Shown: piece by piece, positions 1-9,710 of the stretch | Numbering within the stretch: position 1 is the first letter of the stretch | How the letters are laid out: every line of letters starts with the position of its first letter | NCBI GenBank assembly: GCA_030770425.1 | Contig: JASJFT010000413.1 | Coordinates: forward strand, 1-18,398 | Direction: 5' to 3' | From: Darksidea phi | Lineage: Eukaryota > Ascomycota > Dothideomycetes > Pleosporales > Lentitheciaceae | DNA: 18,398 bases | The notes under the pieces: model-generated | Databases searched by the model: none | What the model was told of the DNA's origin: nothing | Seen by the model: the letters and a program-made list of their open reading frames with translations, nothing else | Translations under genes and position numbers: made by a program

Positions 1-93
1 ACTTAATCTTAATCTATTAGAAACTAATAGTATAATAAATATTCTATTAGTTCTAATCTAGATTCTATATAAAGGTATATATAATATATAATA
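1..93 (+). repeat. 5' LTR of element 1, last 93 bases
   Basis: This is a direct repeat of 6922-7014 with an offset of 6921 and about five differences: position 13 (T against C) and a cluster at 64-67. Similarity stops at 93/7014, which fixes the 3' edge of the LTR. It ends in TATA, as expected of an LTR ending in CA after CpA-to-TpA change. Within it, 14-20 and 24-30 form a perfect 7-bp inverted repeat (CTATTAG/CTAATAG) around AAA, also kept in the other copy at 6935-6951. I could not recognise a primer-binding site in the bases after 93. Confidence 0.85.
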
Positions 94-269
94 TATTAAC
101 TATTCTAAACTAAGATTATATTAATATAGTAACTCTATCTAGCTTACGTAATACCTTTAAAGAAAGTATAACTAAGACTTTAGTAATAAACTTAGTAGTT
201 CTAATTTAGTAATAAGTAGCTTAAATAGTTAAGTTATAATAAACTATAATATTATTATAAGGATTACTA
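94..269 (+). other. Leader of element 1 between LTR and gag
   Basis: This is untranslated leader between the LTR edge and the first convincing gag-like reading. The tRNA primer-binding site should lie just after position 93, but RIP has changed too many bases for a match by eye. The gag start codon has also been destroyed because every ATG became ATA, so the leader/gag boundary is approximate. Confidence 0.5.
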
Positions 270-2450
270 TAATAGGTACGAATAGGACTTAGGATAAAGT
301 TAAAAATCCTAATACTAGAAAAATAAAATAGTAGAAAGGAAGGCTTAAGACTATTTCTTATATAATTAGACCTATACTACTAGTTTAACTCTACTACGTT
401 TACTAGTAACTAGGATAAGATCCTTACTATAGATATATATATAATAGATAAAGTAACTATATAAATATAGCTTCTAATTAATAATTATATAACTAATAAA
501 GATTCCTTATTAAAGTAATATAACGAAATAAAAGTAGTATTTAAAAATTAGAATTTATTTAAGGAATAAATACGTATAATCTTTAAAGATATTAATAAAA
601 TCTAGTAGACTAAATACTAGATCTAAAGGCTAAGGTAGACTAAATTAGTAAGTATATATACTACTAAATTTAAATAACTATAATATAAGATTAAATAGAA
701 TAATATATCTCTTATAGTTATATATTATAATAGACTTAAAGAGCTAATTAAGAATAAGTTAATCTAATTTAAAAAATTAGATAATCTAGTAGAATTAATT
801 AAGATAGTAATTCGTATTAATAATCGACTATACGAGTAAGTACTTAAGAAATAAGATACTATAGAACTAGTAAAAGTTTATAGAAAGAAGTAGATAGCTT
901 AAAAGTATAGGTTTTATAAGAGTTACGATAAAATAAATATTAGTATAGTCTAAAAAAAGAAATATCTAAAGAATAGAAAATATAAATAAGATAGAAGGCT
1001 ATAAAAAGTTCTAGTAAATAAGATAAAATAATATTAAGACGAAAAAACGTATTTATATTATAGTATATAGGGATATTTTACTTAAGAATATAATAATAAA
1101 AAGAAAAGTATAAAGAGCTAAAATAATACTAAATATATAAATATAATTAGATATAATAAGAAAAAAGAAATTAAGTCTAACTTAATATCTAAGATATAAT
1201 ACGACGTTAGTAGATAGAATAAGGTTAAGAAAGTTTCTTAATAATAAGAAGACCTAAAGCTTAAAATAAGAGAATTAATATTCTTAGAGCTAAAAGAAGT
1301 AACTATAAAAGATATTTTCTAATAACTAGTATATAATAAATATTAGATATATAGAACTAGCTAATATATTATAAAATACTATACTAGAGAAGTAGAGCTA
1401 GTATACGTTACTAGAAATTAAGACTAATAGGTAATAGACTAGACCTTAAAACTCTAAGGGCTAGAAGGCTATAAGATAATATAGAATTAAGATAGCTTAG
1501 ATTATAAGAACCTATTATTTATATAATATATAGGGGAATATAAATATTATATATAATAGAAAGAAAAAGTTATAATACTTCCTAGGGACTACCTATATAT
1601 ATACCTTTAGAATAAGGAATACCTAATAATAGAATACTATCTCTACGATTATAATAATTAGACTAAAGAATATAAGGACTAAGAATAACTAGAATAGAAT
1701 AGCTACTATAATAATAAATATAAAAAGTACTTTCTAATAAAGTATACTATAGGGCGATAGCTACGTAGACTAACTAGGGTAGATATTAAGGACTATAAGT
1801 AGAATATTAACTATAGAATTATATATAAGGAATCTAATTATAAAGTCTTATACTAAATATATTATAAAAGGGTATATATTCTATATCTAGCGTAAAGAGA
1901 ACTTATAACTAGAAGGAAAGAGAATATCTTCTACTAGAATCTTAAGAGAAAGGAATATCTTATAGAATAGTATAAGTAATATAGTTATCTAATATAGAAT
2001 AAGAATAGTTCTAAGAACCTAGAGATTAATAGATAGCTAAGGGCCCTAGATATATAATAGAGATACTATAATACCTAGAATAATAAGATAAACGCGAAGC
2101 CTATTAACTAGAATATATCGTTACTAAATAGAGACCTAAAAGTAGAACTATAATAGGTACTAAACTAGAAAATATTTTATAAGATTAGAAAAGAAGAGAA
2201 TCTAAAGTTAGAGTAGTTAGGTAAGTTACCTCTTTAATAAAATACTTAGAAGCTAAAGGATACCCCTAAGAAATAGAACCTTTATAATAATAAACTAAAA
2301 AACTAGATTATTATTAGCTATACTAGAGTTATACTAATAAAAGTATCTAAAAAATAACTTTATAAATTATATAAGAGGATATCTAATAACTAGTTAGATT
2401 AAAGGTAGATATATAAATTTATAAATAAAAGGTCTAAGTTATTATAAATA
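270..2450 (+). pseudogene. gag: gag of element 1 (Ty3/gypsy), RIP-inactivated
   Basis: This would encode the structural Gag of element 1. Read in frame 3, with TAA/TAG taken as former Gln/Trp codons, the stretch stays gag-like: a retrotransposon-gag type region at about 540-800, a lysine-rich tail at about 880-1030, then a zinc knuckle at 1050-1091. The same frame runs on for about 450 codons (to about 2440) with a charged, indel-free reading that matches no domain I know. That makes this reading about 720 codons, long for a Gag; the extension may be a gag-protease linker. The next ORF (pol) lies in frame 2, one base back from gag. There is no ATG, so no start can be chosen. In-frame TAA/TAG codons are frequent throughout. 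Confidence 0.8.
1050..1091 (+). other. Gag zinc knuckle (CX2CX4HX4C), element 1
   Basis: Codons at 1050, 1059 and 1089 read TAT where TGT would be Cys, and the codon at 1074 reads TAT where CAT would be His. Their spacing is exactly C-X2-C-X4-H-X4-C, with a conserved-type glycine codon (GGA, 1071) just before the His. This is the nucleic-acid-binding knuckle of retroelement Gag. All four metal ligands are now tyrosine codons, each by one RIP-type change, so the finger could not bind zinc even if translated. It sets the gag frame to frame 3. Confidence 0.9.
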
Positions 2451-3502
2451 ATAAAGTAGAGTTTATACTCCTATTATTAAAATTAGTAAAGGAATATAGA
2501 ATTTCTTATTAGATTAAAAAAAAATCTATATAAGTAAATCTTAGAGATAGATTATCTATAGAATATAAAGGAGGTATAATTTACCTTAAAATATAAAAAG
2601 TAATCTTAAAGATAAAAAATATTAAAGATTATTATAAATTTAATATTATAAAAATTAGAGATATTAATATAATTATTAGTTATAACTAACTAATAATATA
2701 TAATCTATAAATAGATTAGAAGTTATATAAAGTACTAGGCTATAAGTAGATAGCTTAAGTTATAGAAATTAGAAGACTAGAAAGATCTAGCTATAAGATC
2801 TAGTATATACTCTAAAAAGGAAGAATAGACTTAATCTTATCTTATAAAATTATAAGAATCTATAAAAAGAACTTATAAAAAATTAATATTATTATAGTAT
2901 AGAGAGTTATAACCGCGTAGAAAGGATTATAGCTAATAATACCTCGAGATTATAAGAAGTTCTAAGAGCTATTTAAAGAATATCTAGAAACTAATTTATT
3001 AAAGTACTAAAAATAGAATTATAAGATATATCTAGAATAGAGTATAAGGCTTAAGTCTAGACCTATATACTTATTAATAATAGATTAATAAAAAGAATTA
3101 AAAGAGTACTTAGTAAAGAACTTAGAAAGAGAATATATTAGAGAAAGTTAAAGCTTTATAATATTACTAGTTCTATTTATTTTAAAGAAGAATAGAAAGT
3201 TATAACTTTATATAGACTATAGATATTTAAATAATATTATAAAGAAGAATTAATACCTATTACTACTAATTAGAGAACTTATAGACTAGTTCTAAGAAGT
3301 TAAGTAGATTATAAAATTTAATATCTAAGAAGAATTTTATAGGATTTAGATAGTAAAAAGATATAAGAAGTATATAATATTTAAAACCTAATATAGACTT
3401 TACGAGTATAAAGTTATACTATTTAGATTAATAAATATACTAATAATATTTTAGTTAATTATTAATAGAATATTAAATAAATACTTAGATATATTTTATA
3501 TA

Positions 3503-3532
3503 GTATATCTAGACGACGTTCTTATATATAGT
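3503..3532 (+). other. RT active-site block (YLDD) of element 1
   Basis: The reading is V-Y-L-D-D-V-L-I-Y-S in frame 2. The two GAC codons (3512-3517) follow A and C, not T, so RIP could not change them. This is the clearest surviving catalytic motif in the window and anchors the pol frame. The preceding codons read as the usual FQ...N.IL..YLD.F block. Confidence 0.95.
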
Positions 3533-5689
3533 AAAGGGATACTAAAAGAATATAAAGAATATATAAAGAAAGTACTATAAAAGCTATAGTATAATAAGTT
3601 ACTACTTTATCTAGATAAATACGAATTCTATAGAATAAAGATCGAATACCTAGGTTTTATTATTTTATAAAAAGGAGTATTTATAGACCTTAAGAAAGTA
3701 TAAACTATAAAAGAATAGTTAATCCTAATATTAGTTAAGAATATATAATCCTTTTTAGAATTTACTAACTTTTATTAAAAGTTTATTAAGAATTACTTAA
3801 AGACTATATCTCTACTTATAGAGGTAATTAAGAAGAAAAAAAGATTTTAATAAAATTAAAAATAATAAGAAGCTTTTAATAAGCTTAAGAACCTATTTAT
3901 ATTAATACCTATATTATAAATATATAATCTAATAAAATCTCTTAGAGTAGAAACGAACGTATTAGACTATATACTAGAAGTAATACTTATCTAGTAAGGG
4001 AAAGATAGGAAATAAAGATTAATATTCTACTATTTATATAAGTTTAGTAAAGAAGAAGTAAATTATAATATTTATAATAAGAAACTTAGTACTATTATAT
4101 TAGTATTCGAATAATAGAGACTATAGCTTATAAGAGCTAAGTATAAGATTAAGATTATTATAGACTATTAAAATCTTATAAGTTTTATAACTATAAAGAA
4201 ACTTAATTAATAATAATTTTAATAGTTAGAATTACTAGTAGATTATAACTTTAAGATAAGCTACTAATTAAAAATACTAAATAGAGTAATAGATACTCTT
4301 AGTAGAAGATTAGACCTTTAAGATATCGATAAACTCGTCGTATATAAACTAGTTCTATAAAGAAAATCTAATAGAACTCTTATATATAACTATATAAGGC
4401 TAGCTAAGATTATAGTAGTAATAAATATTAAGAAAAAATAGAAAAATAAGACCTAAGAAACTATTAGGAATATTAATAAAATATTAGAAGAAGATAATAT
4501 ATACTTTAATAAGAAAGAATACTCTATTTTAATAAACGACTTAGAAATAAGACCTTATATACTACTAAGTCTTAGAGAAAACCTAATATAGGAAATCTAT
4601 AAGAGTAAAATACTAGGATATTTAGAAATTAACGAAATAGTTAGATATATAGATAGAGAATACCTACTTACTAATATAAGAGAGAAAGTTTAAAAAGTAA
4701 TAGATAACTATTTAGAATATTCTAAGAATAAATCTAAGAAATATAAGCCCTATAGATTACTCTAACTACTAGTATTATCTATACGACTATAGACTTATAT
4801 TATAATAGACTTTATAGTAAAACTACTACTATTAATAAAACTAGAATTAGAAAGATTATATAATATAATTATAATAATTATAGACTAACTAACTAAGATA
4901 GTATACTTTATTCTAATAAATAAAGTAATTATAGTAGAAAATATAGCTTACGAGGTTAAGAGGATACTTATTACTAATTATAAATTATTAGAATAGATTC
5001 TTATAAATAGGAATAAACTATTTACTTTAAAATTTTAGAGTATATTACTTATAAAATTAGAAATTAAAAGAAAGCTATTAACTAGCTTTTATTTATAGAT
5101 AGATAATTAGACGGAATAAATAAATTAAACTTTAAAGAAGTATCTAAAGTTTTATATTAATAAGTTATAGAATAACTAAATTAAATTACTACTAATAGTA
5201 TAATTAGTATATAATAGTAAGAAGTCTATAATAACTAGATACTTACTATATTACGCGAACTATAGATATAAGCTAATAACTTATAAAGATTTAAAGGATA
5301 TTAAAAGTATATCTACTAGAGTAGAAGAGAAAGTCTATTTAATATAAGAACTATATAAAGAACTTAGTACGTAGATAGTATATAAGAATCTTATAATAAC
5401 TAAAATAGTAAATAAAAGAAGACTTAAGAGACTAATCCTTAAAAGAGAAGATAAAGTTTTCCTTTTATAATAAAATTTAAAAACTAAATAACTATATAAT
5501 AAATTAAATAATTTATAAATCGGACTATTTAAAATTAAGAAAAAAATAGAACTAGTTAACTATAGGCTAAAGCTAGCTAAAGATATAAGAATATATCCGA
5601 TATTCTATATATTATTACTAGAATTAGTACTAGAAGACGCTAAAGTAGCTACTAATATCAAACTTAAAGACGAGGAGTATAAAATTTAA

Positions 5690-5840
5690 GAACTATAGAA
5701 GTTCGAACGTTAGTAGAAATATTTAATTAAATAAGTAGAATAGTTTACTAGTTAAAATATATAAAAACTAGTTAAGAACCTATAAGATTACTAGAACCTA
5801 GTTAAATAGTATTACTAGAAGTATCTAGAGGTAGAGACTC
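5690..5840 (+). other. Chromodomain at the C-terminus of element 1 pol
   Basis: In frame 2 the sequence from 5720 reads YLIK, then an aromatic codon formerly TGG (TAG, 5741), then a helix with NL and YW-type positions, ending near a basic PNYLEKW-like tail. This matches the shape of fungal chromoviral chromodomains (YLVKW...W...NL...). Such domains bind methylated histone H3 and steer integration into heterochromatin, which would suit an AT-isochore. One of the few surviving CpA dinucleotides (5659-5660) lies just upstream. Confidence 0.75.
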
Positions 5841-5930
5841 CTAACTATTTAGAAAAGTAGAAAAATTAGTAGACTTATATAATAAAGATTACTATAGTAA
5901 TACGAGTAAGCTAGAAGAAGTAAATTAAGT

Positions 5931-6921
5931 AGCTTCTATCTATTTTAACTTTTCTAACTTAAAGATTAAAGCTAGCTTATAGTTAAGAAGCTTATATTAA
6001 TAAGTATTATATTAAGTTAATTATATATAAATATACTATTTATAAGCTTAAGTAGCTAATTCTTTATTCTTAGTAAACTTTAGTTTAGATAGAAGTTAAG
6101 AGTACTCTTTCTTAATATAAGTAAGAGACTTATTAGTTACTACTAGACTATAAGAAATATTCTAAGAGAGATATTTATTATAATAAGTTAAGAATAGTAA
6201 TATCTTATATTTATAGCTAATAAATTAATAATTTAGATATAATTAAGCTAGTAGTATTATATAACTAGAGTAAAGAACGTAATAGATAAGACGAAGATAA
6301 TAAGCTATAGAAGTCTTAGAACTTTTAAATATTATTAAGACCTAAGAGAAAAATAAAAAATAGGACTTAAATATCTATAGAGTAGAATATTACCTACTCT
6401 TATATCTAAGTAAGGGATAAAATAACTAGAGTACTAGATTAAAAAAAGAATTACTAATATATATACGCGAGTTATAACGTAGTATAGAAAGAATTATTAA
6501 AGTAGTTAGACTACTACTAAATAGAATTATAAGAAAGAAAATACGACTTTAAGAATAAAGCTTTAGAGAAGAGAGTAAATATTATAATCTTATATAAATT
6601 ATAGAATATAGGGTATTCTAAGAAGGTTAAAAGCTAAGATAAGAGCTTAGTTAGTAATCTAATATTATATAATAATAATCTAGTTAATCTATATCTTAGT
6701 AAATAGAGTAAATAGAGTATAACTAATAATAATCTAGTTAATCTATATCTTAATAAATAGAGTAAATAGAGTAAGATAAAGTAGAATAGATATAAGAGAG
6801 TAGAGGATTTCCTAGATTTTCTATCTTAATTCTTTATAGTTAATCTTTAGTTCTTTACCTAATACTTATAAATAAGATTAGATCTTTTCCTAAGTAGTTA
6901 TTCTAGTAATAGGATTCGTTA
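5931..6921. other. Untranslated tail and upstream 3' LTR of element 1
   Basis: This is about 1 kb between the end of the chromodomain reading and the part of the LTR visible at both ends. It must contain the polypurine tract and the start of the 3' LTR, but the matching part of the 5' LTR is outside the window, so the LTR start cannot be fixed. Purine-rich runs at 6339-6364 and 6431-6445 are possible tracts, neither convincing. Frame 2 shows no clear protein after about 5930. The only clear structure is the 54-bp-period repeat at 6670-6773. Confidence 0.6.
6670..6773 (+). repeat. Tandem duplication, 54-bp period, in the tail/LTR of element 1
   Basis: Positions 6670-6719 and 6724-6773 match over 50 bases with one mismatch (G 6699 against A 6753), separated by four bases. 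The mismatch is a RIP-type transition. Inside each copy a short unit (AAATAGAGT) is itself repeated. The position upstream of the LTR edge makes this a likely LTR U3 repeat of the kind that varies in copy number between family members, but this is inference. Confidence 0.9.
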
Positions 6922-7014
6922 ACTTAATCTTAACCTATTAGAAACTAATAGTATAATAAATATTCTATTAGTTCTAATCTAGATCTCGTATAAAGGTATA
7001 TATAATATATAATA
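6922..7014 (+). repeat. 3' LTR of element 1, terminal 93 bases
   Basis: This matches 1-93 with about five differences. It keeps the CTATTAG-AAA-CTAATAG inverted repeat (6935-6951). A TATAAA at 6989-6994 could be the LTR promoter box, leaving only about 20 bases to the LTR end, which would be a very short R-U5. The right edge at 7014 is set by loss of similarity. The LTR extends further left by an unknown length. Confidence 0.85.
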
Positions 7015-7860
7015 CTTTATTACTTTATTACTTTTATCTTTATCTCTTTAATCTTCTTTATATCTTAAAACTTATAGATAGCTTAAAGTATCTTCGTTAT
7101 ATACTTTATACTTTTCTTTATCTAAAGATCTCTCTTTAGAAAATCTACTACTTTATCTTTCTATAGAACCCTAAGATTCTTAATAAGCTAGCTTAATCTT
7201 AATAGCTACTATTTAAGAAAGTTCTTTTTATTATTCTTATCTACCTTAATATATATTAAGTAAATATTAAGTTAATAAATCTATACTATCTATAGTATAT
7301 TTAGTAGATATATAAACTAATCCTCTATATATATAAGCTATAGCTCTATAATTATAAGCTTACTATATTCTTCCTTCTAAAAGGTATAATTATAGTTAAT
7401 AATATTATTAAGTTTATAGTCTAGATATTTATATATATAAACGATATCTACTCTAAGGTTATAAAGAATAGTATAGTATATAAATATACCTATAGGCTAA
7501 AGTAAAATAAAGTAGTAATCTATAAAGATAGTATAGAAAGTTATCTTATATTTAGTAAGTAAAGATATATATAAGAAAGTAGAGGAAGTACTTAGTATTC
7601 TTATATATAGACTATTCGATATCTAGCTATTTTATAGAAATATCCTATAGCTATTAGTCTTAATTAAGGCTTAGTAGTTCCGTTATTTAGTCTTCGAGAT
7701 AATCTAAGTAGTATACGATAATTATATATCTAAAGAACTACTATATCTATTTATACTATTAAATATATAAATTATATAAAATAATATATTAATACTTTTA
7801 TATAACTTAGATAGAGGGCTATATCTATTTATATAATTTTTAGATTTTAGCTTTATATCC
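7015..7860 (-). pseudogene. Possible - strand coding remnant, unidentified
   Basis: On the - strand, treating TAG/TAA as former Trp/Gln, a protein-like reading runs from about 7550 down to 7015 and ends in a lysine/isoleucine-rich tail beside the LTR edge of element 1. A second reading, in another frame, covers about 7860-7545 and is rich in aromatic and acidic residues. The - strand is purine-rich here, as coding strands often are. I recognise no family: no RT, integrase or transposase motif. It may be the end of an older transposon or host gene into which element 1 inserted, or chance. There is no ATG. Confidence 0.25.
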
Positions 7861-7953
7861 CTATATATTAAAAAAATAATAATAAACCTAGTAGTAATAT
7901 ATAATTAGAGAAAAGACTTATAAATAAAGTAATTTAATAGATACTACTAATAA

Positions 7954-7984
7954 GTTAATTAATTAATTATTTAATTATTTAATA
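7954..7984. repeat. TTAA-type simple repeat
   Basis: This is a run of TTAATTAATTAATTA followed by TTTAATTATTTAAT, a short simple-sequence AT tract inside the spacer. It contains no C or G, so it may have existed before RIP. I see no further role. Confidence 0.8.
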
Positions 7985-8244
7985 TTTACTTAATTTTAAT
8001 TATATTATTTATAGCTATACCTTAGTTTAGTAGACTTAGTAAATATTTAACGAAAATTTATCTCTTTTTTAATCGAATACTAAGTATAACTAGATATTAT
8101 TTAATCTACTTACTAAGAATATTAGATTTTATAAATCTTTTAAACTTTATAATTATATAAATTATAAAAATCTCTATTTTAATAATCTCTCTACTTAGGT
8201 ATATATAGAAGCTAATTATTTAGATATTATTCTAATTATAAAAA

Positions 8245-8249
8245 AGAAC
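8245..8249. repeat. Target site duplication (left) of element 2, AGAAC
   Basis: AGAAC sits directly before the 5' LTR and recurs at 14673-14677 directly after the 3' LTR. Five base pairs is the usual duplication length for Ty3/gypsy integrases. It contains no CpA or TpG, so RIP left it readable. Confidence 0.8.
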
Positions 8250-8426
8250 TATTATAGTACTAATTTATAATTATTTATATCTAATATATATTATATCTAT
8301 AGTTATAATATTCTCTTTACTAGATCTTATTATATTAGATATATATAGTTACTACTTATTTTAATATTAGTCCTTTATAGTATAACTTATATTCTATCTT
8401 AATCCTAGTATATCTATACTATAATA
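8250..8426 (+). repeat. 5' LTR of element 2 (177 bp)
   Basis: This aligns without gaps to 14496-14672 (offset 6246). It starts TATTATA and ends TAATA, as expected for a TG...CA LTR after RIP. I count 11 mismatches: eight are C/T or G/A, and the three near 8282, 8284-8293 and 8347-8349 include A/C changes. I could not identify a primer-binding site in the bases following 8426. Confidence 0.9.
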
Positions 8427-8545
8427 GTTTATACTATTCTTCCTTTTAATCCTACTACTAGAATAAGACGCTTCTTTAATAGTTTAATTAATTACTTTAA
8501 ATTTAGAAGATACTAAGCTAGACCTAAGATCTATACTATATCTAG

Positions 8546-8599
8546 AATACTAAGAATACTAAGAACTTTAAGAATACTAAGAACTCTAAGAATACTATA
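8546..8599 (+). repeat. Six 9-bp tandem units near the gag start of element 2
   Basis: The units are AATACTAAG, AATACTAAG, AACTTTAAG, AATACTAAG, AACTCTAAG, AATACTATA. Read in frame 1 (from 8545) with TAA as former Gln, they give a tripeptide repeat of the form E-(Y/H/L)-Q. That would suit a short Glu/Gln-rich helix at the start of Gag, though the knuckle is in frame 2, so either an indel lies between or the coincidence of period 9 with codons is chance. Confidence 0.75.
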
Positions 8600-8689
8600 G
8601 CTATTAAGAATTAGTAATATTAATAAGATAAGTAACTTATTATTATAATTAATTAAATCTCTATACTAATCTCTTTTATTTAAATAGAA

Positions 8690-9710
8690 GATATAATAAG
8701 TAACCTTATTATATTAATTATACTAAAAAATAAGAAATCTATTTTTTTAATCTATTATAGTATTAAAGCTATACTAAATACCTTAGATATAAGAGTATAA
8801 TATTATATTTTCTCTTTTACTATAGATTTTAAAGAAGTATACTAAGTTACTTAGTAGCTTTATAGTAAAGTTAATACTTTATATATCTAAACCTCTATTT
8901 ATATCTTTTACTATTATTTTATTATTAACTCTAATAAATTTAATAGAGCTAATAAGTTTATAAGTAAATACTAAACTAAATATAAAAATTAGAAATATAA
9001 GATTTCTAATATCTATACTATAAATAGAATAATCTTTAATATAAAATTTAAATATATCTAATATATCTTTAGTTTTATATCTAGTAATATACTTAATATC
9101 TACTATAATTAACTTAAAACTATATAGTCTAATGTAGGTAATCTAACTAAATAGAAATAGTAAACTACTATTAATCTATAGAAGATTCTTAATAGCTACT
9201 ATATTACTTCTAATAAATAAATTAAGATAAGTACTATATTTAATAAAGTTATTATAGATAGTCGATTATTTTTAAACTTCTAAGCTAAATTCTATAAATA
9301 AACTACTAAAGTAGAAAAAACTAATATAGAAAAGATTTAAGCTCTATATACTAAAGTCTTTACTATACTAGGTACTATAGCTATTCTTTAAGAAAAATAA
9401 CTAGACTATATAGATTATAAGAGATAGATAAAGCTCTTTATATAAATTTAGAAAAGAAAATAAGTAGAAATATATATTAAGAGTATATATATTAACTTTT
9501 ATTTAAATAATAACTAACTAAGTAATATTCTTTAGTTAATCTTTATATCTATATTTTCTTCTCTAATAATAGTTTTAATCTATACTAGTAACTTTATAAT
9601 TTTAAATATAATATATATTTTATATATCTTCTATAAAGAATATAAGACTACTAATATCTACTTTTATTATAGTAAAATAGACTACTATAAGAATATATAC
9701 TAAAAAAAGA
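8690..9710 (+). pseudogene. gag: gag of element 2 (Ty3/gypsy), RIP-inactivated
   Basis: The firm part is the zinc knuckle at 9659-9700 in frame 2. Upstream, frame 2 from about 9300 gives a plausible hydrophilic Gag-like reading with stops only where CAA, CAG or TGG would have been. One of the window's two ATG triplets lies here (9132-9134) and is followed directly by TAG, so it starts nothing. The true gag start is lost, and the left boundary is a guess from the position of recognisable reading. Gag would assemble the particle and bind element RNA. Confidence 0.65.
9659..9700 (+). other. Gag zinc knuckle (CX2CX4HX4C), element 2
   Basis: In frame 2 the ligand codons are TAC (9659), TAT (9668), TAC (9683) and TAC (9698). 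They correspond to TGC, TGT, CAC and TGC before RIP, with exact C-X2-C-X4-H-X4-C spacing. A lysine-rich stretch follows at 9701-9720, typical of the nucleocapsid. All four ligands are lost. Confidence 0.88.

Larger units (their letters stand above)
2440..5930 (+). pseudogene. pol: pol of element 1: protease, RT, RNase H, integrase, chromodomain; RIP-inactivated
   Basis: All landmarks fall in frame 2. The protease C-terminal signature (a DI-x-III-x-Y-like stretch then IDWK) is at 2660-2735. RT spans about 3050-3560: the SPxxxPVLF-like and LCIDYR-like blocks, KTxYxLYEYKV-like at about 3380-3420, and VYLDDVLIYS at 3503-3532 with both aspartates kept. RNase H has VETN (3947) and an NYxIYxKEL-type block near 4050-4090. 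The integrase finger has H codons at 4598 and 4619 and C codons at 4709 and 4718, all now TAT. The integrase core has D 4808, D 5006 (now AAT) and E 5114 (GAA kept), with exactly 35 residues between the last two. The C-terminal GPF block is at 5522-5530. The chromodomain is at about 5700-5830. Interior TAA/TAG codons are everywhere. The catalytic DS/TG of the protease is not visible where expected. Confidence 0.92.
1..7014 (+). mobile_element. Element 1: RIP-degraded Ty3/gypsy retrotransposon (chromovirus), left end cut by window
   Basis: The domain order is gag, CCHC knuckle, aspartic protease, RT, RNase H, integrase with H2C2 finger and D-D-E core, GPF-type C-terminus, chromodomain. This order (RT before integrase, with a terminal chromodomain) defines the chromoviral Ty3/gypsy branch. 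Bases 1-93 recur at 6922-7014, which marks the inner edge of the 5' LTR and the outer edge of the 3' LTR; the start of the 5' LTR lies left of the window. All damage I can see in the coding part is CpA-to-TpA type (stops TAA/TAG, lost ATG). I found no indel that breaks the pol frame over about 3.4 kb. The element therefore probably entered as an intact copy, and its loss of function came from RIP. Element boundaries are inferred from the repeat, not from a target site duplication. Confidence 0.9.
7015..8244. other. Unassigned RIP-degraded spacer between elements 1 and 2
   Basis: This is about 1.2 kb outside both LTR pairs. It is as CpA-free as the elements, so it was either repeated itself or lost CpA by spread of RIP from its neighbours. 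The left part (about 7015-7420) is pyrimidine-rich on the + strand. The right part (about 7860-8244) is low-complexity AT. No retroelement domain was recognised. A possible - strand pseudogene is given separately. Confidence 0.6.

Noticed and set aside
2516..2524. Programmed -1 frameshift site at the A-run of element 1
   Set aside because: Frame-2 protease-like residues already begin upstream (about 2445) and long A-runs are expected here, so the site cannot be claimed from this copy.
7015..7860. A hAT, Tc1/mariner or copia fragment on the - strand
   Set aside because: I looked for hAT C-terminal, DDE/DDD and RT blocks in the - strand readings and found none, so no family is assigned.
7954..7984. 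Replication origin or CRISPR-like array in the TTAA tract
   Set aside because: It is a simple AT repeat without spacers, conserved boxes or flanking genes.
8013..8029. Shared 15-mer with 14906-14921 as proof of a split LTR
   Set aside because: RIP leaves such a reduced vocabulary (TATA, CTTAG, TTAG) that a 15-base match is weak evidence, and the flanks do not align clearly. It is kept only as a hint in the findings.
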